Positions 24,225 to 32,445 of a DNA stretch of 34,903 nucleotides are shown here, in pieces (position 1 is the stretch's first letter; every line of letters starts with the position of its first letter). The stretch covers positions 1 to 34,903 of the forward strand of contig DASRPK010000078.1 of NCBI GenBank assembly GCA_035646395.1, given 5' to 3'. The stretch comes from JABWBJ01 sp035646395. Lineage in GTDB: Bacteria; Gemmatimonadota; Gemmatimonadetes; Gemmatimonadales; Gemmatimonadaceae. The position numbers and the translations under genes are program-made. The notes beneath the pieces were generated by a model that had not been told where the DNA came from, made no database searches, and saw only the letters and a program-made list of their open reading frames with translations.

Positions 24225-24341
24225 GACAGGAAGCAGGAGACAGGAAGCAGGGAAGGCCGGAGGGCCCGCGCTGGTCGTGCAGGCCCTCAAATCAAACGCT
24301 TCGTTCCTTCCCTGCTTCCTGCTTCCTCCCTCCTGCTTCCT
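24225..24341. repeat. Heptad inverted-repeat element E, (GAAGCAG)n unit
   Basis: The left arm (24225-24256) is built from CAGGAAG/CAGGAGA-type 7-bp units. The right arm (24305-24341) carries the complements CTTCCTG/CTGCTTC. A 48-nt centre separates them. The element ends 2 nt from the stop codon of the Gfo/Idh gene. It has the same layout as A-D with a third, unrelated unit. Confidence 0.78.
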
Positions 24342-24343
24342 TG

Positions 24344-25426
24344 TTACTTCACCATCCGCACCGTCCCCACCGCCGGATGTGATTTCGCCTCGCGCCGGGT
24401 GGGGTGCGCGTCGCGCGGGATCCGCCGCAGTCTCACCCGCCGGCCGGAGCGCGCCGAACGATCGATGGCGTCGAGGATGTGAATGTCGGCCTCGCCTTCG
24501 CGAACCGACGGCTCCGTCTTCCGCCCCGACCGGATCCGGGCAACGAAGTGGTCCAGTTCAGCCGCAAACTGGTCGTGAATTGCATAACGATTCGTGCGCG
24601 TCACCGTGTCGGAGCGGAGATGCACGACCAGTGGGTCATGGTACGAGTATGCCGGCTCCATGCGCACGAGCCGCTTCATGGCGACCGCGGTCCACGAGCT
24701 GCCGCGGAAGGCATTCAGGCTGCAGACGAACATCGCCAGGCGATCCCCGGGATACCGGAGCAGCGCTGCCGTCATTTCGGGCACTTCACGGAATCGGCCC
24801 GTTCCCTGACCGGCATGCATCGCGACCACTTCCAGCGGCTCGGACCGGAACACCATTCGGGCCGCATTGACGCAGTAGATGCCAAGGTCGAACAGCCCAC
24901 CACGACCCTTGCGCTCGAGACGGATATCCCCGCGCTCCACCGGTGAGGAGAAGACGGATGCGAATATGCGCAGGTCGCCGGCCCGGCGGTCACGTGCCAG
25001 GTCGATCGCCCGCAACGTCGCCGGATCGAAATGCAGCCGATACGCCACCATGAACTGATTCCCGGAACGTTCGGCGGCGCGCGTCAGCTCGCGCGCGTCG
25101 GCCACGGTGGTGGCCAGTGGCTTCTCGCAGAGCACGTGCACGTTGGCGTTGAGGGCACGCAGTGCGAAATCGCGGTGCATCTGGTTCGGAAGCGCGATGT
25201 ACACCGCGTCCACGGAACCACTCGCCAGCAGGTCGTCGTAGTCGTCATATCCGCAGGTGATGACATCCTTGAACCGCCGGCCGAGCACGCCGCGCTTCTT
25301 CGGCTCGCCGGACACCAGCGCGGCAAGGCTGGCCCGGGCGCGCGCGTGGGCGAACGCCGGCAGCACCGCGCGTTGCGCGATGTCGCCGAGCCCCACGACG
25401 GCAAAACGGATGGGGGGACGTGCCAC
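24344..25426 (-). CDS. Gfo/Idh/MocA family NAD(P)-dependent oxidoreductase
   Basis: A 360-residue enzyme. The Rossmann motif GLGDIAQRAVLPAF (about residues 12-25) binds NAD(P), and CEKPLATT (about 99-106) carries the conserved EKP lysine. The C-terminal domain begins with FMVAYRLHFDP and holds LFDLGIYCVNAARM, equivalent to the DxGxHxxD catalytic helix though with Tyr-Cys in place of the usual His. These enzymes oxidise or reduce sugars and polyols; the substrate is unclear. It starts with GTG at 25426, 3 nt after the stop of the FAD/Rieske gene, so the two form one operon and are probably coupled. The C-terminal 25 residues are basic. Element E lies right after the stop. Confidence 0.9.
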   Translation of the reverse strand: MARPPIRFAVVGLGDIAQRAVLPAFAHARARASLAALVSGEPKKRGVLGRRFKDVITCGYDDYDDLLASGSVDAVYIALPNQMHRDFALRALNANVHVLCEKPLATTVADARELTRAAERSGNQFMVAYRLHFDPATLRAIDLARDRRAGDLRIFASVFSSPVERGDIRLERKGRGGLFDLGIYCVNAARMVFRSEPLEVVAMHAGQGTGRFREVPEMTAALLRYPGDRLAMFVCSLNAFRGSSWTAVAMKRLVRMEPAYSYHDPLVVHLRSDTVTRTNRYAIHDQFAAELDHFVARIRSGRKTEPSVREGEADIHILDAIDRSARSGRRVRLRRIPRDAHPTRREAKSHPAVGTVRMVK

Positions 25427-25429
25427 TGC

Positions 25430-26962
25430 CTAACGAGGAGGCAGGTTGCTGTTGGCCGGGCCGTTCATCACCACGCCGAACCGGTCGTACCGGGACCCGT
25501 GACAGGGGCAGTCCCAGGTCCGTTCGGTCGCGTTCCAGCGCACGATGCAGCCGAGGTGCACGCACACCGCCGACATCCGGTGCAGCGTGCCGTCGGGCTC
25601 GCGGTACACGGCCACCGGGGCAAGCCCTTCCTTCACGACCGCGGCGCCATCGGGCGGTACATCGTCGGCGCTTTTCAGGTCGCCCGGCAGGATCCAGTCC
25701 GCGTACTGCGCGGCCATGCGCACCGCTTCCTTCGCATACGCAGGGGCCGTCCGCAATGTCTTGCGAGACGGATCGTAGAGTGTCGTCCAGGGATTCTCGC
25801 GCCCTTCGATCAGGTCCGTGATGAGGATGGCCGCGATCGTGCCGTACGTCATGCCGGTACCGCTGTCGCCTGTCACCACGTAGACGTTGTCCTTGTCGAG
25901 CGGATTCCGTCCGATGAACGCGAGGCCATCGACACTTTCCATGACCTGGCCGGACCAGCTGTAGGCGACATCCCGGATCATCGGGAAGTGTTCGCGAGCC
26001 CACCGCTCCAACCGCTCCTGATGCACGGTGGTATCGTCGGCCTGACCGGTGCGATGGTCGTCGCCACCGACGATCAGGATCTCCGCCTCGGGGTCACCCT
26101 GGTCCTGCTGCAAGCGGACGTAGTGGTACGGCCACCCGGTATCCCAATACAGCGCACGCGTGACGGAGCCGCGCGGAACCCGGGCGCCGAGGGCATAGGT
26201 CATGTAGGCGGTCTGCTTCGTGTGAATCGCCACCAGGTCGTTGACGGGGGAATGTGTCGCGACCACGACCGCATCGGCCGAAACGACGTGACCGCCCGCG
26301 GTCACCTGCGCCAGCTTTCCTCCCTCGATACGCTCGGCATGGGTCATCGTAAAGAGATGGCCGCCGTCACGCTGGATGGCTCGCGCCAGTCCACCGAGAT
26401 ACTTCAACGCGTGGAACTGCGCCTGGTTCGGGACGAGCAGGCTCGGACCCCGATCGGGCCACGGCAGCGGCGGCCGATTCACCAGTGCCGCGTCGATTCC
26501 CGCGCGCTGTGCCGCAACGAGCTCGCGGGTCAGCGTCTCCTCTTCATCGTCAGGCGCGAGGATGAGGTAGCCGTTCAACCTCTCGAAGTCGCAATCGATC
26601 TTTTCGCTTGCCACGATCGTTTCGATCCGGTTGATCGCCGTCATGTGACTGTCCGCGGCCAGCCGCGCTCCTTCCTCTCCGTGCATGCGTTCCAGTTCGT
26701 GGTAGCGCTCGTCCAGTACACACGTGAGGTGGGCGGTGGTCATCGAGGTCATGCCGCGCGCCAGGGGACCATCATCGAGCACCGCCACCGTCTTCCCGGC
26801 CCGCGTCAGGAGATAGGCGATGCTCAGGCCGGCGATACCGGCGCCGACCACACAGACGTCGACCCGAAGGTCGGCGTCGAGTTGCGGGCACAACGGCAGG
26901 TCGCTGGTGGCGGTCCAGATCGAACCCGTCCGGGTGGCCGGATCCGCGTGATGTGTCGTCAT
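25430..26962 (-). CDS. FAD-dependent oxidoreductase with C-terminal Rieske [2Fe-2S] domain
   Basis: A 510-residue enzyme. The N-terminal DAO fold has the dinucleotide motif VVGAGIAGLSIAYLL (Gly40, Gly42, Gly45). The FAD tail includes GDSGTGMTYGTIAA. The last 110 residues form a Rieske domain: Cys467 and His469 in CVHLGC, and Cys485 and His488 in CPCHGSRYD, bind the cluster, while Cys472 and Cys487 can form the disulfide seen in bc1-type Rieske proteins. Electrons would pass between substrate, flavin and an iron-sulfur centre in one chain; the substrate (often an amino acid or amine for this fold) is not known. The start is the ATG at 26962, with no clear Shine-Dalgarno. The Gfo/Idh gene follows 3 nt later. 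Confidence 0.92.
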   Translation of the reverse strand: MTTHHADPATRTGSIWTATSDLPLCPQLDADLRVDVCVVGAGIAGLSIAYLLTRAGKTVAVLDDGPLARGMTSMTTAHLTCVLDERYHELERMHGEEGARLAADSHMTAINRIETIVASEKIDCDFERLNGYLILAPDDEEETLTRELVAAQRAGIDAALVNRPPLPWPDRGPSLLVPNQAQFHALKYLGGLARAIQRDGGHLFTMTHAERIEGGKLAQVTAGGHVVSADAVVVATHSPVNDLVAIHTKQTAYMTYALGARVPRGSVTRALYWDTGWPYHYVRLQQDQGDPEAEILIVGGDDHRTGQADDTTVHQERLERWAREHFPMIRDVAYSWSGQVMESVDGLAFIGRNPLDKDNVYVVTGDSGTGMTYGTIAAILITDLIEGRENPWTTLYDPSRKTLRTAPAYAKEAVRMAAQYADWILPGDLKSADDVPPDGAAVVKEGLAPVAVYREPDGTLHRMSAVCVHLGCIVRWNATERTWDCPCHGSRYDRFGVVMNGPANSNLPPR

Positions 26963-27350
26963 TGGTCGGTGGCGTTAGGCATCGTGGGCGATGCGGTCCC
27001 GGTTCCGGCCAGGACGGCATCGCGAGCTCGAGACGCCAGATGGGGCCGCTGTGCAGCGGACCCATGCAACGTCCGAACCCGGGCGGCCCTGCGTGACGAT
27101 TCACCGTGACTGCCGGGCAACTCCCCCGATGTTCTCGTCAAACACTGACAGCCCGCGCCGCGTTCCGCGACGCAGGTCGCGATCGCGCCAGGCGCAACCG
27201 TTTCGTTAGGCCCGGATCGTCAGCCGCTGAGGGCTGTCGAGTACGCCGCGCGCAGGGAGGCCGGTCAGCTTCGAGACGGCCTCGACCCGGAGCGTCTGGA
27301 TCGGTTGTTGAGCGCAGCGAGGCGCGTGAACGGCGCCCCGCGAGTCCTGG
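26963..27350. other. 388-bp intergenic gap, no supported gene
   Basis: This lies between the FAD/Rieske start and the end of the exopolysaccharide operon. It has two GTTAGGC sites (26974 and 27205) but no coding frame with convincing composition, no hairpin with a T-run and no tRNA. It should hold the promoter of the FAD/Rieske-Gfo/Idh operon. Confidence 0.6.
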
Positions 27351-27551
27351 CTACAGCGCCTGATGCGGTTCGTTGGCGGTCGGCTTCGGATAGAAGCGCT
27401 CGAAGAAGATGTTCTCCTTCGCAGGATCGAATGCCTGACGCGGACGCCGTCTCTCCCGGAGCTTGTACAGCATGTAGCTGCCCACAGCCAGGACGACCGT
27501 GACGACAAATGCCACGATGATGATGGTCGACAGCACGCTATTCAGGTCCAT
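27351..27551 (-). CDS. Small membrane protein, last gene of the exopolysaccharide operon
   Basis: A 66-residue protein with one membrane helix (about residues 8-31), a basic stop-transfer segment (KLRERRRPRQ) and a cytoplasmic tail with aromatic residues (NIFFERFYPKP). GGAGAG lies about 6 nt before the ATG, and the glycosyltransferase stop is 12 nt upstream. Its place right after a PgaC-like enzyme resembles PgaD, a small membrane partner of the synthase, but it is about half as long and has one helix instead of two. PgaD-like function is inference from position only. Confidence 0.75.
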   Translation of the reverse strand: MDLNSVLSTIIIVAFVVTVVLAVGSYMLYKLRERRRPRQAFDPAKENIFFERFYPKPTANEPHQAL

Positions 27552-27563
27552 CGTTTTCTCTCC

Positions 27564-28886
27564 TTACAGTCGGCCGGCACGTTCCAGTTTGCCCCAGGTC
27601 ATTCTCACCTTGAACAGCTCTTCCAGCGACGCGAACATCTTGGCCACGTCGACAACAACGATGAAGAACATGCGGTACAGTACCGCGTACGGCACCAGCG
27701 CCAGTTCTTCCTCTTCCATCGCGACGGCGTACAATGCGGCGGCGACGTCGAGGATCGTCAGCATCATCCACCAGTACAGCACGTATTGGGGAATGCCGGC
27801 GAGCAGCGTGCCGATGGCAAACGCGAGGTTGCCGAGCACGTTCACCGACGGCCAGATGACCGCCTCGAAGAACATCGTGTTCAGTGAGATCCAGACGCCG
27901 GCTCCGCCCTTCGGGGCGAACAGCCATGCCTTGCGCTTGCCGAGCGCCTGGAGAATGCCGCGCGTCCAGCGATACCGCTGCTTGAGCAGGTCGAGCAATC
28001 CTTCCGGCGCTTCGGTATAGGCGATCGCGCGCTCTTCATATTTGATCTGCCAGCCCGCGGTCAGGATCTTCAGCGTCAGGTCGGCGTCTTCAGCGTAGGT
28101 GTCGACCTCATAGCCGCCGAGCTGCTGCAGCACATCCCGGCGGAAGATGCCGATCGGTCCGGGAATGATGTTGACCGTGCGCACGAAGGCCTGGGCGCGC
28201 CGGGCCATGTTGAGGCCCTCGATGTATTCGAGCGCCTGTAATCGCGTCCAGAGGTTGCGGCGATTCACGACCTTCACGTTTCCGGCAACGGCTCCAACGT
28301 TCGGATCCCGGAAGTGCCGCAGCGATGCCTTGAGCGTATCTCTCGACAGGCGTGAATCGCCGTCCATGCACAGCACGAATGGGTGACGGGCCAGCGAAAT
28401 ACCGGTGTTGAGCGCACTCGCCTTGCCGTTGTTGGACTTGCTGACCACGCGCAGGACGACATCGCCATACCGCCCTTCGAGGGCCGACGCGCGCATGTAC
28501 GTGTCATCGGTTGAGCCGTCGTCCACGACCAGCACTTCGTAGGCCGGGTAATCCAGGGCCAACAGGCTTCTGAGCGCCTTCTCGATGACCGCGCCTTCAT
28601 TGTACGCCGGCACGATGATGGTGACCGGCGGCTCGAACAGGTCGTGCGGATCATCCTCCTCGATCCGCGACTCGAGATGATGGAGGTACCCGAGCCACAA
28701 CAGGATGACGTATCGCGCAATGACGACAATCAGGAAGAACAGGAGCATGGTAACGCCGAACGTCAGCCACCAGCTCGCGAACTGGTACGGGATGTTCAGC
28801 AGCAGCAACACCATGGAGCCTAACGCCGCAAGTACAACCGTCAGGCCGACCAGGAGGATCCCGTAGTACCCGATGCGGGTCGGCAT
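27564..28886 (-). CDS. Processive family 2 glycosyltransferase (PgaC/BcsA-like)
   Basis: A 440-residue membrane enzyme. Two N-terminal helices (about residues 8-32 and 38-66) precede the GT2 domain: TIIVPAYNEG, VVDDGSTDDT, MDGDSRL (DxD-type metal site at 175-177), TYAEDADL (catalytic acid near 267) and QRYRW at 303-307, the QxxRW signature of processive polysaccharide synthases. C-terminal helices lie at about 330-415. It should polymerise a nucleotide sugar on the cytoplasmic side and thread the chain through the membrane. The sugar is unknown; PgaC makes poly-beta-1,6-GlcNAc. The ATG at 28886 overlaps the upstream stop as TAATG, with GGAGG ahead, so translation is coupled. A GTG 6 nt earlier is unlikely. 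Confidence 0.92.
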   Translation of the reverse strand: MPTRIGYYGILLVGLTVVLAALGSMVLLLLNIPYQFASWWLTFGVTMLLFFLIVVIARYVILLWLGYLHHLESRIEEDDPHDLFEPPVTIIVPAYNEGAVIEKALRSLLALDYPAYEVLVVDDGSTDDTYMRASALEGRYGDVVLRVVSKSNNGKASALNTGISLARHPFVLCMDGDSRLSRDTLKASLRHFRDPNVGAVAGNVKVVNRRNLWTRLQALEYIEGLNMARRAQAFVRTVNIIPGPIGIFRRDVLQQLGGYEVDTYAEDADLTLKILTAGWQIKYEERAIAYTEAPEGLLDLLKQRYRWTRGILQALGKRKAWLFAPKGGAGVWISLNTMFFEAVIWPSVNVLGNLAFAIGTLLAGIPQYVLYWWMMLTILDVAAALYAVAMEEEELALVPYAVLYRMFFIVVVDVAKMFASLEELFKVRMTWGKLERAGRL

Positions 28887-30658
28887 TACCACGCCCTCCG
28901 CAGGTACAGCGCCGCATTCCGGGACTGGTAGCCACCCTCACGCCCGTTGGACAGGCCGCTGGACAACAGCAGGTCCCAGGCTCCGCGGCGATATCCCACC
29001 TCCAGGCCCGTCGTGAACTGGAACGCGGTCAGGTCACGGGTGGATGAATCGGCCGTGCCGGCGGGTTCGCGCATCCACGCATATCCCGGTGACGCGCGCA
29101 GCGCAACGGAGAGTCCCTGCTCACGGTACCGCGCAAACTCGATCCCTAACGAGTGCGCCAGGTACCGGTCCGGCGAATAATACAGCGGTGTTTGCTCCTC
29201 GTACCGCATCATGCTCCCCGCATAGACCAGCGAGAGCGATGCGGGGAGTCGACGGCGGATGGCCAGCTGCGCAGCCGAGCGGGAGTTGTCGTCGCTGACC
29301 GAAAGGAACTCGCCCATGACGTACACTTCGTTGCCGATGCCGAGCGGCATGGACACGTTGCCCTGGGCGCCAAGCGTCGTGGACGCGCTCCCCGACACGC
29401 CGAGCATCCGCGGCGCCCACAAGGTCTGGTACGCCGGTGCGCGGTGCACCGACGCCTTCACCCTCGCATTGCCCAGAAATCCGTCCGCGGTCACTGAACC
29501 GCGAACGATCGTTGACAGGTTACCGTGGTCGAGCATGCCGACCGTCGCGGTCAGTTTTGACAATCCGATGCGACTCGCCAGAAAAACGTCGAACCCGTGT
29601 GCGTCGAGCCGGGTCTCGCTGGCGCCAAACATCCGGGTCGCGGAGCGGAGCTCACCGCTCACCGAAACGACGAGGTTGGACAGCGGTGCAAAGCCCTGGC
29701 TCAGGCGAAGCGCGTACAGGTCGAATCCCGCGTTGTCGCTGATGGCATGCACTGTTGACCCGAAGTCGTTGCCGGAGAGTTCACCCGGAAGCATGAGGCG
29801 ATCCACAACGGCACGGTCGAGTACGCGCATCGAGTTGCGCGCGATCGTATCGCCGGGGGCGTTGTGCAATGCCTGACGATACCAGAAAGCGGAACGGGCA
29901 AAGTCACCTTGCCACCGGTAATGATCGCCGAGTTGGCGCTCGGTTTCGGCTCGAGGGGTCAGCGATTCGGAGGCGAGCAGGTCCGCCTCCCCGCGTTTCG
30001 TATCGCCGGACCAGAGATACGTCTGCCCGCGCTCGAACAGGAATTGCGCCGTACGATGCTGCTCGATCAACGCGGTGTAGAGTGCGAGCGACCCTGCCCA
30101 GTCCTGGGCTCTCGCTTTCAATCGGGCGAGGTCGAGGACAACGGCGGTATCCGTGGGATTGCCGCGCACCCAGGCATCGAGTACCGCAATCGCGGCCTGC
30201 AACCGGCCAGACGACACCATGACGTACGCGCTGTCGCGCGCCAGTTGTCTCGGCGTCGCCTGCCAGACTGGCGCGGGCTCGACCGGCGTTGGTGATGCCG
30301 CCGGATTGTCAGGCGAAGATGACTGTGACGTCGTCGGCAGGGCCGGGATTGGCTCGGCAACCGTTGCCGGTTGTGGCGCTCTATTTACCGGCCCAGACAC
30401 TTTCTTTTGCGGAGGCGCGACCTGGCGCGTCGGCGCGACCGGAGTCGCCGTCGGCGAGGTGCGAGGTTGGCTGATCGTCGAATCAGGTGATTGCGGAGCT
30501 GTGACTACGGTAACAGGCGCGGCAGACGGTTCATTTGCAACCGGAGTTCCCGCCGGAGTCGCTTCGGCGATGCGGGCTCGCGAGTATACCAGCCTGGCAG
30601 CGAGCGCCAGGCCGCCGACCGCCACCACCACGACGAGAAAGTACCGCAGCCCGCGCAT
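28886..30658 (-). CDS. TPR-beta-barrel protein, likely outer-membrane polysaccharide exporter
   Basis: A 590-residue protein. One N-terminal membrane helix (about residues 7-23) is followed by a Pro/Thr/Ser-rich linker (about 35-135), TPR-like helix pairs (about 138-290, with AQDWAGSLALYTALIEQ and WQGDFARSAFWYRQAL), then about 290 residues of alternating strand pattern ending in the aromatic residue W590, as outer-membrane barrels do. PgaA and BcsC share this TPR-plus-barrel plan, with TPRs guiding the chain to the pore. The uncleaved-looking helix and long periplasmic linker are unusual. Its ATG overlaps the preceding stop as TGATG and its own stop overlaps the next start, so it is tightly coupled at both ends. 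The barrel is inferred from pattern, not homology. Confidence 0.82.
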   Translation of the reverse strand: MRGLRYFLVVVVAVGGLALAARLVYSRARIAEATPAGTPVANEPSAAPVTVVTAPQSPDSTISQPRTSPTATPVAPTRQVAPPQKKVSGPVNRAPQPATVAEPIPALPTTSQSSSPDNPAASPTPVEPAPVWQATPRQLARDSAYVMVSSGRLQAAIAVLDAWVRGNPTDTAVVLDLARLKARAQDWAGSLALYTALIEQHRTAQFLFERGQTYLWSGDTKRGEADLLASESLTPRAETERQLGDHYRWQGDFARSAFWYRQALHNAPGDTIARNSMRVLDRAVVDRLMLPGELSGNDFGSTVHAISDNAGFDLYALRLSQGFAPLSNLVVSVSGELRSATRMFGASETRLDAHGFDVFLASRIGLSKLTATVGMLDHGNLSTIVRGSVTADGFLGNARVKASVHRAPAYQTLWAPRMLGVSGSASTTLGAQGNVSMPLGIGNEVYVMGEFLSVSDDNSRSAAQLAIRRRLPASLSLVYAGSMMRYEEQTPLYYSPDRYLAHSLGIEFARYREQGLSVALRASPGYAWMREPAGTADSSTRDLTAFQFTTGLEVGYRRGAWDLLLSSGLSNGREGGYQSRNAALYLRRAW

Positions 30659-32241
30659 CAGCTGGCCGCCGGTGCACCGAGCAGGTCGCGCACGACGTCC
30701 TCGTTCGCCGGGAAGCCCAGCGCTTCGATCTCGATGTCCCCGTAGCCTAACCGCAGCGCGTGTTCGCGCATCCGGATCTTGAGGGAAGCGAGGTCTTTCG
30801 GACGCGCGCTGTCGAGGTACGCGACGACACGCTTGCCGAGTACTCCGACCAGGTCACCGCTTTCGACGCGTACGATGTTCAACACCATCTTCGCGAGCCC
30901 CTGGATCTCTCCTTTCTCCGGCTTGATCATGAACAGCGTGAAGAATGGCAGCTGGTCCCGTTCCAGGTAGCCGCGAACGCTCTTCGTGAGGGCGTCACCT
31001 GACATCGGCACGTAGGACGAACCGTCCGAGGTCGGCTGGAGGATCATGCCCGGTTCCGGCGCGGTCGTGATCAAATCGTGCCAATGACCACGCTTCACGA
31101 TGGTCTGGAGTCGGGCCAACAGCTCGCTCGGCGCCAGACTGGAGGAGAGGAAGTCATCGGCGCCGGCGCGAAGTGCACGCGTGCGGTCCGCCGAGCGGAG
31201 GACGTACGGCGTGATGAGGACGACGGGGACGGTGTTGTTCGTCTGGCGGAGGTCGCGGATCAACTGGAGCGCCGACTCGATCACGTCCCGGCGCACATTG
31301 AGCAGCAGCGCCCCAACTCCCTCGCGGACAACTTCGGAGAATGCGCTCAGGATTCCGGTGCGGACATCGACCTCGAAGTGATGACGCAGCCCGTTGACCA
31401 GTTCGTTAGGCAGCGGGTCGGCCATGTTCACCAGCGCCAGCCGGTGCTGGGCCTCCGCGGGAAGCGCGGCGGCCTTGCCTGAGTCGGGATCGGTGATGAC
31501 GACCATGCCGGCGCCGGACAGGATGCGGAACGTGACGGGCAGCATCGACGCCGCCTCGAAGCGGATCTTTCGGACCTCGAGCTTGTGATTGCGTTCGCTG
31601 TCGGACGACAAGTGGAACACACCGGCCGAGCGCTGCATCAGCGGCTCGAGGCGACGGTCGTACAGCCCGGCCATGTCGCCGGGGAAGGTGAGCAGCGACG
31701 TGACCTGGAGCTCGTCCAGGAACTGGATCAGGCCATAGATGGCGGTCGTACTCGCGGCGCCGCCATCGAGGAAGGGCACGATGGAGTCGATCGCGACGCG
31801 GCCGATTTTGAAGTTTTCGAAATGGCGGCGTAACTCGGTGAAGACGGCGTCAGCGGTCGTGGCGCGTCCGAGTCGGCGGACGAAGTCGAGCTGGAAACGC
31901 AGCAGGATCAGGCGCTCTTCGCGGAGCGGTCGTTCGATGTCGATGCCAAGGAACGCGGCGCTCGCCATGACGTCGGCAGGATCGTCATGCGTGATCAGCA
32001 CCACCGTTTCGCCACCCTCGAGGCCCTGCTGGGCAAACTCGAGGCAGGAGACGCTCTTCCCCGTTCCCGGATTGCCGCTGATGACGTACGGCCTGTTAGG
32101 CAGGATGCCGCCTAACCGGTAATCGAGAGGCCGGATACCGCTGGGGACGAGCCCGGACAGGGTCGCGGGCGTTTGCGTCATCGAACCTGCCGCGGCGGGA
32201 GCCGCGTCGGTTTGGACTTCCGGTGGAATCGTTCCGCGCAT
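30658..32241 (-). CDS. KaiC-type ATPase fused to degenerate receiver and GGDEF-like domains
   Basis: A 527-residue soluble protein in three parts. Residues about 30-275 form a RecA/KaiC-type ATPase with Walker A GNPGTGKS (56-63) and Walker B-like RVAIDS (148-153). Residues about 289-384 read like a receiver (PVVLITPYVLRSADRTRALRAGADDF), but the acceptor position is Asn315 in LLLNVRRD and the conserved Lys is missing. Residues about 415-499 resemble a GGDEF fold with SGDL where GGDEF should be, and no RxxD site nearby. So it can likely bind ATP but not take phosphate or make c-di-GMP. It heads the exopolysaccharide operon and may be its regulator. Start choice is uncertain: GTG at 32289 and ATG at 32181 are also in frame, with no clear ribosome binding site. 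Four GTTAGGC/GCCTAAC sites lie in it. Confidence 0.85.
   Translation of the reverse strand: MRGTIPPEVQTDAAPAAAGSMTQTPATLSGLVPSGIRPLDYRLGGILPNRPYVISGNPGTGKSVSCLEFAQQGLEGGETVVLITHDDPADVMASAAFLGIDIERPLREERLILLRFQLDFVRRLGRATTADAVFTELRRHFENFKIGRVAIDSIVPFLDGGAASTTAIYGLIQFLDELQVTSLLTFPGDMAGLYDRRLEPLMQRSAGVFHLSSDSERNHKLEVRKIRFEAASMLPVTFRILSGAGMVVITDPDSGKAAALPAEAQHRLALVNMADPLPNELVNGLRHHFEVDVRTGILSAFSEVVREGVGALLLNVRRDVIESALQLIRDLRQTNNTVPVVLITPYVLRSADRTRALRAGADDFLSSSLAPSELLARLQTIVKRGHWHDLITTAPEPGMILQPTSDGSSYVPMSGDALTKSVRGYLERDQLPFFTLFMIKPEKGEIQGLAKMVLNIVRVESGDLVGVLGKRVVAYLDSARPKDLASLKIRMREHALRLGYGDIEIEALGFPANEDVVRDLLGAPAAS
32095..32116. repeat. Inverted pair of the GTTAGGC heptamer
   Basis: GTTAGGC at 32095-32101 and GCCTAAC at 32110-32116 form a perfect 7-bp inverted repeat with an 8-nt spacer, inside the KaiC-like gene. 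It encodes RLGGILPNRP through rare TTA and CCT codons. It is the closest pair of 25 such sites in the window. Confidence 0.85.
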
Positions 32242-32445
32242 CGGTAGCGCACCACGAGTTGCAGGTTGACGGCTGTGTTCGGGGACCACGCTGAAGACGA
32301 CAATAGAGGCCCCGCCGAAACGGACGACGGTTATCCGGTTCGATTCCTGCTACTCGTCAGATGGCCGGCTATTTGCCGGAGCGACTCGTTATGTGACGCA
32401 ACCGATTGGCAGTGAAGGGTTTGCGCTGTCCAACACCGCGGTTCG
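32242..32445. other. Intergenic region before the KaiC-headed operon
   Basis: It lies between the hydrolase stop and the operon start, both on the minus strand, and should hold the operon promoter. I see only a small CCGGC-N5-GCCGG hairpin near 32364-32378 and a tRNA-like TTCGATTC by chance. No gene is supported. Confidence 0.5.

Noticed and set aside
25031..27109. A 692-codon plus-strand frame across the FAD/Rieske and Gfo/Idh genes
   Set aside because: It is antisense to two genes with clear motifs; long antisense frames are expected in GC-rich coding DNA. Its translation shows no recognisable domain.
27206..27508. A 100-codon minus-strand frame after the small membrane gene
   Set aside because: It overlaps the 66-residue gene in another frame, is Ser/Arg-rich and has no signature; the end of it might be a gene remnant, but nothing supports that.
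32325..32350. GGTTCGATTCC, resembling a tRNA T-loop
   Set aside because: The flanking bases pair for only 2 of 5 stem positions, and no matching acceptor, D or anticodon arm lies upstream.
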